DNA from: Algoriphagus algorifonticola
GTDB taxonomy: Bacteria; Bacteroidota; Bacteroidia; Cytophagales; Cyclobacteriaceae
Length of the DNA: 64,000 nt
Direction of reading: 5' to 3'
Assembly (NCBI RefSeq): GCF_007655305.1
Contig: NZ_VLOG01000026.1
Span: 1-64,000, forward strand
The position numbers and the translations under genes were made by a program. The number at the start of each line of letters is the position of its first letter. Position 1 is the stretch's first letter. Under the pieces are notes generated by a model. It had not been told where the DNA came from. It saw only the letters and a list, made by a program, of their open reading frames with translations, and searched no databases. Below, piece by piece: positions 9,935-17,531 of the stretch.

Positions 9935-10603
9935 ATGATCAATAAAGAAGAATTCAGAAAGTATGCGATTCACAATCAAGGTGTAAGCGGCACCGCATTT
10001 GATCAGTATACACAACACATCGAGAATATGACTCGCTCTGTGATCGAGGAGAGACCTCAAAACTTTAGAGAAATTGACGTCTTTTCAAGATTGATTATGG
10101 ACAGAATCATTTTCTTGGGAACAGGAGTAGATGATCACATTGCCAATATTATTGTTGCGCAGTTGCTGTTTTTGGAATCAGTGGATTCCAAAAAGGATGT
10201 ACTCCTTTACATCAACAGCCCGGGAGGATCAGTTACAGCAGGATTAGGCATTTACGACACGATGCAGTACATTGGTCCAGATGTAGCTACTATCTGTACA
10301 GGAATCGCAGCTTCGATGGGCGCAGTTTTGCTTGCCGGTGGTGCGAAGGACAAAAGATCTGCACTAAAGCATTCCCGAGTGATGATTCACCAGCCTTCTG
10401 GAGGAATGCAGGGACAGTCTAAAGACATGGAAATATCTCTTAAATTAATTCTTTCCATGAGACAGGAGCTGTACCAAATTCTGGCAAATCATACAGGAAA
10501 AACCTACGAAGAAATTGAAAGAGATTCAGATCGTGACTATTGGTTGAAAGCTCCTGAAGCTAAAGCCTACGGTTTGATCGATGAAGTACTTGTAAAAAAA
10601 TAA
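9935..10603 (+). CDS. clpP: ATP-dependent Clp protease proteolytic subunit
   Basis: 222 residues from the ATG at 9935; an in-frame TTG at 9911 sits directly after the tig terminator and is less likely. The catalytic triad is visible: Ser127 in [10 protein letters not shown], His152 in MIHQPSGG and Asp201 in DSDRDYWL. The N-terminus is about 30 residues longer than E. coli ClpP, so a propeptide is likely. It forms the tetradecameric chamber that degrades substrates delivered by ClpX, whose gene begins 4 bases downstream. Confidence 0.96.
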   Translation: MINKEEFRKYAIHNQGVSGTAFDQYTQHIENMTRSVIEERPQNFREIDVFSRLIMDRIIFLGTGVDDHIANIIVAQLLFLESVDSKKDVLLYINSPGGSVTAGLGIYDTMQYIGPDVATICTGIAASMGAVLLAGGAKDKRSALKHSRVMIHQPSGGMQGQSKDMEISLKLILSMRQELYQILANHTGKTYEEIERDSDRDYWLKAPEAKAYGLIDEVLVKK

Positions 10604-10607
10604 TTAA

Positions 10608-11834
10608 ATGGCTCAGGTAACCTGCTCCTTTTGCGGTAGAAACAAAAAAGATGTTGACTTGATGGTATCGGGTATTTCTGCCCATATCTGTAATTTCTGC
10701 ATCGAGCAAGCACATATGATTCTTGGTGAGGAAGAAAAAACCAAGAAAAGTACTGCTTCCAAACCAAAGTTTAATCTCAAAAAACCGAAGGAGCTTACCT
10801 CCTATCTGGACCAGTATGTAATCGGTCAGGAGGATGCTAAAAAAGTTTTAACAGTAGCTGTCTACAACCACTACAAGCGACTTCAGCAAAAAGTAGAAAA
10901 GGATGATATCAAGATTGAAAAATCCAATATCATCATGGTTGGAGATACGGGAACAGGAAAAACCTATCTGGCAAAAACTCTGGCTCGGATTCTTGAGGTT
11001 CCATTTTGTATTGCTGATGCTACCGTTTTGACTGAAGCTGGATATGTCGGTGAAGATGTAGAAAGTATCTTGACCAGATTGCTCCAGGCAGCAGATTATA
11101 ATGTAGAAGCTGCTGAAAGAGGGATTGTCTATATCGATGAGATTGACAAAATCGCCAGAAAATCAGACAACCCATCAATCACTAGAGATGTCAGTGGAGA
11201 AGGTGTGCAGCAGGCTATGCTCAAACTTCTGGAAGGAACGGTGGTTAATGTACCACCTCAAGGAGGAAGAAAGCATCCAGATCAAAAAATGATCGCTGTG
11301 AATACAGAGAACATTCTCTTCATCTGCGGAGGTGCATTCGACGGAATTGCCAGACATATTGCCAAGCGCCTTAACACTCAGCCATTAGGCTTTAGTAAGG
11401 CTTCTGAAGCATCCATAGCGGACAGAGAAAATCTTTTGCAATATGTAACTGCTCAAGACCTCAAAGCTTTTGGTTTAATTCCAGAATTGATAGGAAGACT
11501 TCCTGTATTGACCCACTTGGATCCACTTCATAAAGAAGCACTGAAAAGAATCCTGACAGAACCAAAAAATGCATTGGTGAAACAATATCACAAGCTTTTG
11601 GAAATGGAAGGAGTAAAGCTAGTATTTGAAGAAAGTGGCCTTGACTTCATTGTAGAAAAGGCTGTGGAATATAATCTAGGTGCAAGAGGGCTTCGTTCTA
11701 TTTGTGAAGCAATCATCACTGATGCTATGTATGAACTTCCTTCTAATGAGGACATCAAAGAATTGGTCATAGATGAAGAATATGCCAAATCTCAATTTGA
11801 CAAATCAAAGTTCAAGAGACTTCAAGTAGCATAA
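10608..11834 (+). CDS. clpX: Clp protease ATP-binding subunit ClpX
   Basis: 408 residues. The N-terminal zinc-binding domain has four cysteines (C6, C9, C28, C31). The AAA+ domain has Walker A GDTGTGKT (112-119), pore loop GYVGED (145-150) and Walker B IVYIDE (173-178), then the sensor-2 motif GARGLRS. It unfolds tagged proteins and feeds them to ClpP. It is co-transcribed with clpP (4-base gap) and ends in a strong terminator shared with the convergent htrA gene. Confidence 0.97.
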   Translation: MAQVTCSFCGRNKKDVDLMVSGISAHICNFCIEQAHMILGEEEKTKKSTASKPKFNLKKPKELTSYLDQYVIGQEDAKKVLTVAVYNHYKRLQQKVEKDDIKIEKSNIIMVGDTGTGKTYLAKTLARILEVPFCIADATVLTEAGYVGEDVESILTRLLQAADYNVEAAERGIVYIDEIDKIARKSDNPSITRDVSGEGVQQAMLKLLEGTVVNVPPQGGRKHPDQKMIAVNTENILFICGGAFDGIARHIAKRLNTQPLGFSKASEASIADRENLLQYVTAQDLKAFGLIPELIGRLPVLTHLDPLHKEALKRILTEPKNALVKQYHKLLEMEGVKLVFEESGLDFIVEKAVEYNLGARGLRSICEAIITDAMYELPSNEDIKELVIDEEYAKSQFDKSKFKRLQVA

Positions 11835-11848
11835 GCATTTTATAAATC

Positions 11849-11885
11849 AAAAAAGCTCGCTGGAATTACCCAGCGAGCTTTTTTT
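11849..11885. terminator. Bidirectional terminator between clpX and htrA
   Basis: Perfect stem AAGCTCGCTGG / CCAGCGAGCTT with a 6-base loop, flanked by A on the left and T on the right. It can terminate both clpX (plus) and htrA (minus). Confidence 0.9.
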
Positions 11886-11905
11886 ATGATTAGTTTTCTT
11901 TATCC

Positions 11906-13408
11906 CTATTCGAGTTCAACCTCAAAGTAGTATTCTGTACCATCATTAAACATACCCAGTACAACAATTTCCTCTCCTGATAATTTGGAGAGTGTAGAAA
12001 TTATAGACTCGGCATCAGTTACTTTATACCGGCCATTTTCGGCAATAATTGATGTTACGATAAATCCTGGTCTTGCCCCTGCGCTTCTCCATTTAGGAGC
12101 CCCCACAGTATTAATCAAAGCTCCACCGGATATTCCTAATCTTTCCTTTTGTTCAGTGGAAAGGTTTTCAAAGATCAAGCCTTCAAACTCATAAGTTTTA
12201 GGAATTACCTTTTTAACAATATTTGTATCTCCTTCGAAGTTTTTCAAAGTCGCATTGGTCTTAAAGGTCTTGCCATCGCGGATATATTCCACCTCCACTT
12301 TGTCTCCGGGGCGTTTTCTAGCTACCATTTCCTGTAGCATTGCCACATTGGTTACCGATCTTCCATCAATCCCAATAATGATATCACCGGCCTTCAATCC
12401 GGCCTCTTTTCCTCCGCTACCTTCATTGACTCCTCCAATATATACTCCTTGCTCCACAGGGAATTCTATATTCAAACGATCAGATAATTCTGGGCTAACA
12501 TCTTGGATACTTACTCCCAAAAGACCTCTTTGAACTGTTCCGTATCGCATTAAATCATCCATAACCTTTTTCACCAAAGAACTAGGAACTGCAAATGAAT
12601 ACCCAGCAAAAGTTCCTGTATTGGATGCAATGGCTGTGTTAATACCAATTAACTCTCCTGCTAAATTAACCAAAGCCCCTCCTGAGTTACCTGGATTAAC
12701 TACGGCATCTGTCTGGATGAAGGATTCAATCTGCAGGTTGTTTTCCACATCTCTCAAAATGCCAATATTTCTAGCTTTGGCGGAAATAATTCCAGCTGTA
12801 ACGGTAGAATTTAAGTCAAAAGGATTACCTACTGCTAGTACCCATTCTCCGATTTTGGTTTGATCAGAATTTCCAAACTTTACATATGGCAGCCCCTTAG
12901 CTTCAATTTTCAATAAAGCCAAATCCGTAGTAGGGTCTGTACCAATAACCTTAGCTACAAAACGCTTATTATTTTCTAATGAAATATCAATTTGAGTAGC
13001 TCCATCAACCACATGGTTATTGGTGACAATGTATCCGTCTTCAGAAATAATCACTCCAGAGCCTGAGCTCACCGGAGCTTGCATTCCAGGACCACCCTGT
13101 CTGCCCCTTGGAGGAATGCCAAAGAATTCTTGAATTGGATCTCTTTGGGACCTTGTACCTCCGTAAGAAATTGTACTTTTTACGTGGACCACTGCCGGGG
13201 TCACAATACCGGCAGATGCCACAAAATTGATCCCATCGGGAATGGTGAAATTTTCACCGTTTAATAAATTAACAAAACTGGTCTGCTGCTTTTCATCAAA
13301 GCTTGTAGCTTCTTGAGGTTGAATCAAAAAACTCACCCCAGCCAAAGCTACAATACCCCCAATCAGAGAGGCCAGAAGCATCCCAAGAAAGAATTGTTTT
13401 TTGCTCAT
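11906..13408 (-). CDS. HtrA/DegP-family periplasmic serine protease
   Basis: 500 residues. A membrane-spanning or signal segment lies at about 8-29, then a trypsin-like domain with the triad His132 (VTNNHVV), Asp162 (TTDLALLKI) and Ser242 (NPGNSGGA). A well-defined PDZ domain (GVYIGGVNEGSGGKEAGLKAGD) follows, then a more divergent second C-terminal domain. DegP-type enzymes degrade or refold misfolded envelope proteins. It stands alone between the clpX terminator and hsp20. A second, equally complete HtrA is encoded at 28064-29512, so duties may be divided. Confidence 0.93.
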   Translation of the reverse strand: MSKKQFFLGMLLASLIGGIVALAGVSFLIQPQEATSFDEKQQTSFVNLLNGENFTIPDGINFVASAGIVTPAVVHVKSTISYGGTRSQRDPIQEFFGIPPRGRQGGPGMQAPVSSGSGVIISEDGYIVTNNHVVDGATQIDISLENNKRFVAKVIGTDPTTDLALLKIEAKGLPYVKFGNSDQTKIGEWVLAVGNPFDLNSTVTAGIISAKARNIGILRDVENNLQIESFIQTDAVVNPGNSGGALVNLAGELIGINTAIASNTGTFAGYSFAVPSSLVKKVMDDLMRYGTVQRGLLGVSIQDVSPELSDRLNIEFPVEQGVYIGGVNEGSGGKEAGLKAGDIIIGIDGRSVTNVAMLQEMVARKRPGDKVEVEYIRDGKTFKTNATLKNFEGDTNIVKKVIPKTYEFEGLIFENLSTEQKERLGISGGALINTVGAPKWRSAGARPGFIVTSIIAENGRYKVTDAESIISTLSKLSGEEIVVLGMFNDGTEYYFEVELE

Positions 13409-13540
13409 AGTTTATAGAATTATTTCTGTTACAAATTTATAAAGACGAAAGGCTCAATAATAAAGCCTTTTGATGTGGCTAAAACCTCAAATTAACAAGA
13501 ATTAACCGCATTTCACATCCTTTTAAATAAACTCAAAAAT

Positions 13541-13564
13541 AAAGAGCGGGGTTTTTCCGCTCTT
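13541..13564 (-). terminator. hsp20 terminator
   Basis: Stem AAGAGCGG / CCGCTCTT (13542-13549 with 13557-13564), loop 7. The minus strand continues into TTATTTTTG. It lies directly after the hsp20 stop. Confidence 0.75.
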
Positions 13565-13568
13565 CAAA

Positions 13569-13997
13569 TTATTTGACTTCTATGACAGACTTCAAATTCT
13601 TTTTTTCAGTTTTTGGAATGGAAATTTTCAAAACTCCATCCACGTATGTTGCTTCGATTTTTTCACTTAATACATTTTCAGGCAAGTAAAAGGATCTGCT
13701 AAAGGAACCAAAATGAGTCTCTATGCTATGATAATTTTTCCCTTCTTTTTTCTCCTCAATTTTTCGCTCTCCTGATATAGTTAACCTTCCTTCGGTAAGA
13801 TCGATATTGAAATCAGATTTTTTCATTCCCGGCACAGCGAATTCAATTTCAAAGCTTTTATCATCTTCTGAAATATCCACAGCAGGATTAAACTGCTTAT
13901 TCATTGGGATAAAATTATCATTAAAGAACCTGTCTAACATGCTACTGAATGTGGTTGGAAATTCAGTACTGGTCGGATTATATTTTGTAAGTTTCAT
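13569..13997 (-). CDS. Hsp20/alpha-crystallin small heat-shock protein
   Basis: 142 residues, one alpha-crystallin domain. Visible hallmarks are NPAVDISEDDKSFEIEFAVPG at its start, LTISGERK in the core, RSFYLPENV, and YVDGVLKISIPK, the conserved G-V-L strand. The N-terminal arm is short and the C-terminal IxV-type tail (SVIEVK) is weak. It acts as an ATP-independent holdase. The upstream region has no HrcA-type CIRCE element that I can see. Single-gene unit bounded by its own terminator. Confidence 0.93.
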   Translation of the reverse strand: MKLTKYNPTSTEFPTTFSSMLDRFFNDNFIPMNKQFNPAVDISEDDKSFEIEFAVPGMKKSDFNIDLTEGRLTISGERKIEEKKEGKNYHSIETHFGSFSRSFYLPENVLSEKIEATYVDGVLKISIPKTEKKNLKSVIEVK

Positions 13998-14149
13998 GAT
14001 GTTTTTGGTTTAAGTTGTTTACACCAACTAATAAGAAAAACTTGTACCACTTGATTTTTCCTGCCTCTTTGACAGATTTTTCCATGTAAAAGTCAAATAT
14101 TCAGACGTATTGACATGATAAAGAGCACGTTAGCAGATAATAAATAGCT

Positions 14150-14240
14150 TTATGAAATCGAGCACAACGCAAGCGACATACACCGGGATGCCACGATGTA
14201 TCGGGGAGAATATGCAAGATTCTCCCGAATCAAATTCGGG
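14150..14240. repeat. Gene-free spacer with two mutually exclusive hairpins, REP-like
   Basis: The 350-base gap between hsp20 and the cold-shock gene has no convincing ORF. It contains GGGAGAAT / ATTCTCCC (14204-14211 with 14219-14226) and, overlapping it, CCCGAAT / ATTCGGG (14224-14230 with 14234-14240). The two hairpins share CCC at 14224-14226 and cannot both form fully. The block is GC-richer than the AT-rich flanks, as dispersed palindromic repeats often are. Whether it recurs in the genome cannot be seen from this window. Confidence 0.4.
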
Positions 14241-14289
14241 ACAAGCTATCTGACCTCTAAAAAATAAATTTTAAACAGATTATATAGAT

Positions 14290-14320
14290 AAAACAAAAAA
14301 GCCTCCGAAAAACGGAGGCT
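14290..14320 (-). terminator. Cold-shock gene terminator
   Basis: Perfect stem AGCCTCCG / CGGAGGCT (14300-14307 with 14313-14320), loop 5. On the minus strand TTTTTTGTTTT follows. Confidence 0.9.
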
Positions 14321-14347
14321 CCTTTACATCATTATTCAAAAACGCAT

Positions 14348-14539
14348 TTATGCTTTTTTGACGTTGATGGCGTTTGGTCCTTTTTTGCCATCCTTGACGT
14401 CGTATGTAACTTTGTCATTTTGGGCAACTTTGTCCACCAATCCGGTTGCGTGTACGAAGACATCGCTTTGGGACTCATCATCCACGATAAATCCAAACCC
14501 CTTGGCTTCATTGTAAAATTTTACTGTTCCGGTAAACAT
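14348..14539 (-). CDS. Cold-shock domain protein (CspA family)
   Basis: 63 residues, essentially one OB-fold cold-shock domain. RNP1 is KGFGFI (residues 14-19) and RNP2 is DVFVHAT (26-32). Such proteins bind single-stranded RNA and melt structures at low temperature or in stress. The gene has a near-consensus promoter on its strand, a leader of roughly 27 bases and its own terminator, so it is monocistronic. That leader is much shorter than the long thermosensor leader of E. coli cspA. Confidence 0.95.
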   Translation of the reverse strand: MFTGTVKFYNEAKGFGFIVDDESQSDVFVHATGLVDKVAQNDKVTYDVKDGKKGPNAINVKKA

Positions 14540-14572
14540 AATAAATTGTTATAAATTGTAACTGAATTGCTT

Positions 14573-14603
14573 TAAAAGTAAATATTCGTCTAAAAAAAAC
14601 AAA
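14573..14603 (-). promoter_or_regulatory. Promoter of the cold-shock gene
   Basis: On the minus strand, TTTG (complement of 14600-14603), a 19-base spacer, then TACTTTTA (complement of 14573-14580), one mismatch from TAnnTTTG. Confidence 0.65.
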
Positions 14604-14627
14604 ATAATCATTTTTTATTTTACGCAT

Positions 14628-15125
14628 ATGAAAAAAATTGTTTTGATCCGACATGCCAAATCTTCTTGGGATAATCCTTGGTTAAACGATCATGATAGAC
14701 CCTTGGCGGAAAGAGGAATTAAAGCTGCTCCCATCATGGGAAAGGGACTCTTAAAGAGAGGAATTAAACCAGATCTTATCCTAAGCTCCTCCGCTGAAAG
14801 GGCGGTGGCTACTGCAAAACTGATTGTGGAAGCAATGGAAGCCTCCCCAGAAATCATTGAAATTGAGCCCAACCTATATCATGCCTCTCCTTCCGTCATG
14901 ATGAAATATATTCACATGCAAAAGGATTCAAAAGAAACCCTTTTCTTGGTAGGTCATAACCCCGGGTTGAATGACCTTATAGAATATTTGGGAGAATATA
15001 TAGACAATCTTCCTACAGCAGGGATTTTCTGTTTTAACTTATTGGTAGATTCTTGGGCCGAAATGCATTCAAAAACAGTAAAAAAAGATTTTTGGGACTA
15101 CCCAAAAAACAAGAAAAGATCCTAA
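14628..15125 (+). CDS. SixA-like histidine phosphatase-superfamily protein
   Basis: 165 residues. The catalytic motif RHAKSSW lies at residues 8-14 and its histidine would be phosphorylated in the reaction. A second catalytic His is in LVGHNPGLNDL, with the family's acidic and arginine positions between (RPLAERG, LSSSAERA). SixA of E. coli dephosphorylates phosphohistidine on phosphotransfer proteins. Bacteroidota homologues are mostly uncharacterised, so the substrate is open. It diverges from the cold-shock gene and converges on the SDR gene. Confidence 0.88.
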   Translation: MKKIVLIRHAKSSWDNPWLNDHDRPLAERGIKAAPIMGKGLLKRGIKPDLILSSSAERAVATAKLIVEAMEASPEIIEIEPNLYHASPSVMMKYIHMQKDSKETLFLVGHNPGLNDLIEYLGEYIDNLPTAGIFCFNLLVDSWAEMHSKTVKKDFWDYPKNKKRS

Positions 15126-15145
15126 TTCCTTTTTTATCTCAAATT

Positions 15146-15871
15146 TCAGAAGTTTCTCACATCTTGAATAACATCCTCAAATTTAGATGGATTGCTAATA
15201 AGAAAATCAATTTTTGCCGCTACATCTTCAGGAGAGCTTAAATCTCCATTTTCTTTAAATCCTTTGAATTTTTCTATATCCGGAAAATCAGATTCATTGG
15301 AATTTCTAATCTCTGCCTGCATCTCAGTATCTACAATTCCTGGAGCTAGACTGTAGAAGTGGAATTTATCGGATTTGTTCTCTTTGGCTGCGACCATCGT
15401 AAACATAGCCAAAGCAGCTTTGGTACTGCAATACCCTCCCCAACCCGAAACTGCTCTTTTAGCTGCTCCTGAACTGATATTGATCACTTGTTTTCTAGCC
15501 TCGTTGAATTTGTAAGTCTTGATAAAGGAGTTGGTCAAGAACATGGGGGCTAATAGGTTCAAATTCACTTGCGTGCGTAATTCTGCAGGATGCAAACTAC
15601 CTATAGGCTTGACTTCGCCTATCCAGCCTGCATTATTGATCAGAATAAACTCTTCGTAGTTATCAATGGGAAAGACAGAGTCTAACTCTTTCTGCAAAAC
15701 TTCCAATTCAGAAAGGTCCAAAGAAATTTGGGTTAGATTGGAGGCCTCGATTTCAAGTTTTGTCCTTGAAATTGCCAGAACATCAAAACCCTCCTTATTC
15801 AGAAAATGATCTAGTATAGCTCTGCCTAGGCCTTTACTGTGGCCTGTTAAAATTAGTAGTGATTTACTCAT
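15146..15871 (-). CDS. Short-chain dehydrogenase/reductase
   Basis: 241 residues from the ATG at 15871; a TTG 33 bases upstream would add a charged extension and is unlikely. The Rossmann cofactor motif is TGHSKGLG (8-15), with NNAG in the middle. The catalytic pair is YCSTK with a preceding serine in ISSGAA. The layout, with LAPGIVDTEMQ near the end, resembles sepiapterin-reductase/yueD-like SDRs. NADPH use is probable, from the basic ISRTK loop. The substrate is unknown and no pathway gene is adjacent. Confidence 0.85.
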   Translation of the reverse strand: MSKSLLILTGHSKGLGRAILDHFLNKEGFDVLAISRTKLEIEASNLTQISLDLSELEVLQKELDSVFPIDNYEEFILINNAGWIGEVKPIGSLHPAELRTQVNLNLLAPMFLTNSFIKTYKFNEARKQVINISSGAAKRAVSGWGGYCSTKAALAMFTMVAAKENKSDKFHFYSLAPGIVDTEMQAEIRNSNESDFPDIEKFKGFKENGDLSSPEDVAAKIDFLISNPSKFEDVIQDVRNF

Positions 15872-16004
15872 TGGGTGAACAAGTGATTCACTTTTACCTA
15901 ACAAGGATCATCCCAATTTTTAAAATGATTTAAACAAAAATATGTAATCAATTAAATATCAGTTACTTATGGTTTTAAAATATTTTAAACACCTAGCTTA
16001 TATC

Positions 16005-16038
16005 AAAAAAAAGAAGGGTTTTGAATGAAAACCCTTCT
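16005..16038 (-). terminator. hslU terminator
   Basis: Perfect 11-bp stem AGAAGGGTTTT / AAAACCCTTCT (16012-16022 with 16028-16038), loop 5. It is followed on the minus strand by a run of T. Confidence 0.9.
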
Positions 16039-16062
16039 ACAATTAACGGTAAGAAACCTATA

Positions 16063-17454
16063 TCACAGAATATATTGTGAGAGATCTCGGTTTTTCACCA
16101 AAGTATTTAATCTTTCCTGTACCATTTCCTTGGTGACCATAATTTTTGAGTTGGCTTCTATGGTGTCCGGTACCTCAAACAAGAAGTCATTCAGTAAATG
16201 AGACATCACAGTATGCAGTCTTCTTGCTCCGATATTTTCTACTTCTTGATTGATCAAAAATGCCAATCGAGCTATTTCTTCAATGGCTTCATCATTGAAT
16301 TCAAGAAATACCTGCTCTGCCTCAAATAATGCCTGATACTGTTTGGTCAAAGCATTTTTGGGTTCACGAAGAATTCTTGAAAAGTCTTCTTGGGTTAGGC
16401 TGTTCAACTCCACTCTAATCGGGAACCTACCTTGAAGTTCAGGAATCAAATCTGAAGGCTTACTCACGTGGAAAGCACCCGCTGCAATGAATAGAATATG
16501 ATCGGTATTGATTACGCCATATTTGGTGTTCACCGAACTTCCCTCTACGATCGGCAATAAGTCTCTTTGAACACCTTCTCTACTTACATCTGGCCCACCA
16601 CCATTCTTGCCTGATTTGGAAGCAATTTTATCGATCTCATCAATGAAAATAATCCCATTGTTTTCAGCCAATTTAATTGCTTCTTCCTTTACTTCATCAA
16701 AATCTATCAACTTGGAGACTTCTTCTTCCAGCAAAACCTTTCTGGCTTCTGCTATGCTAAGCTTTCGCTTTTTGGTCTTCTTTGGCATCATGTTGGAAAT
16801 CATGTCCTGAAGGCCCGCCATACTGGCATCATCCATCATTCCATTTCCAATCATTCCCACTCCTACCGGAGAAGAGGCTTTCACATTGATTTCTATTTTT
16901 CTATCATCCAGATCTCCGTTTCTGAGTTTTTCACGAAATCTTTCTCTGGTTCTTTCATTGAGTTCACCGTCAGAACCCGGTTCTTCCTGATCATTTATAA
17001 CAGGTGCTGTTCTAAACCCTGCACCCTTGACAGGAGGAATCAAAATATCCAAAATAATTTCTTCAACTGATTCGGAAGCTTTAGCCTTTACAGCCTCATT
17101 CTTCACTTCTCTCACCAAATGAACCGCCTGCTCTACCAAATCCCTAACCATACTTTCCACGTCTCGACCGACGTAACCTACTTCGGTAAATTTGGAAGCC
17201 TCCACTTTGGTAAAAGGTGCTTGAGCGACTTTTGCCAATCTTCTGGCAATTTCTGTCTTACCTACACCGGTAGAACCTATCATCAAAATATTGTTTGGAA
17301 CAATATCTTTTTGAATTTCAGATTTGACCATCATTCTTCGAATTCTATTTCGAAGCGCAATGGCTACATTTCGTTTTGCGTCCTTTTGTCCTATAATATA
17401 TTTATCTAACTCAGCGACGATCTGTCTCGGAGTTAAAGAAAGTATTTGATCCAT
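16063..17454 (-). CDS. hslU: HslU (ClpY) unfoldase ATPase
   Basis: 463 residues. Features are the N-terminal LTPRQIVAELDKYIIGQ, Walker A GSTGVGKT (57-64), pore motif GYVGRD, a large inserted I-domain (about 110-250), Walker B IIFIDEIDK, and the C-terminal tail LSQYIL that docks into HslV in the known complex. It should pair with the HslV peptidase. In many bacteria hslV is immediately upstream, but the upstream gene here is lon. No hslV lies in the window, so it must be encoded elsewhere or be missing. It is 77 bases downstream of the lon stop and has its own terminator. Confidence 0.95.
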   Translation of the reverse strand: MDQILSLTPRQIVAELDKYIIGQKDAKRNVAIALRNRIRRMMVKSEIQKDIVPNNILMIGSTGVGKTEIARRLAKVAQAPFTKVEASKFTEVGYVGRDVESMVRDLVEQAVHLVREVKNEAVKAKASESVEEIILDILIPPVKGAGFRTAPVINDQEEPGSDGELNERTRERFREKLRNGDLDDRKIEINVKASSPVGVGMIGNGMMDDASMAGLQDMISNMMPKKTKKRKLSIAEARKVLLEEEVSKLIDFDEVKEEAIKLAENNGIIFIDEIDKIASKSGKNGGGPDVSREGVQRDLLPIVEGSSVNTKYGVINTDHILFIAAGAFHVSKPSDLIPELQGRFPIRVELNSLTQEDFSRILREPKNALTKQYQALFEAEQVFLEFNDEAIEEIARLAFLINQEVENIGARRLHTVMSHLLNDFLFEVPDTIEANSKIMVTKEMVQERLNTLVKNRDLSQYIL

Positions 17455-17502
17455 CTTGTAATTTTTTAAATTTTAAACTTGATCAGTTTCCCTTAGAAAA
17501 CT

Positions 17503-17525
17503 AAAAAGGGGAGTTTTTTCTCCCC
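17503..17525 (-). terminator. lon terminator
   Basis: Stem GGGGAG / CTCCCC (17508-17513 with 17520-17525), loop 6. It is followed on the minus strand by TTTTTAG and starts only 7 bases after the lon stop. Confidence 0.8.
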
Positions 17526-17531
17526 GCTTAA

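Noticed and set aside
12255..12533. Plus-strand frames inside htrA and other protease genes
   Set aside because: Each is antisense to a well-supported gene and lacks any recognisable domain.
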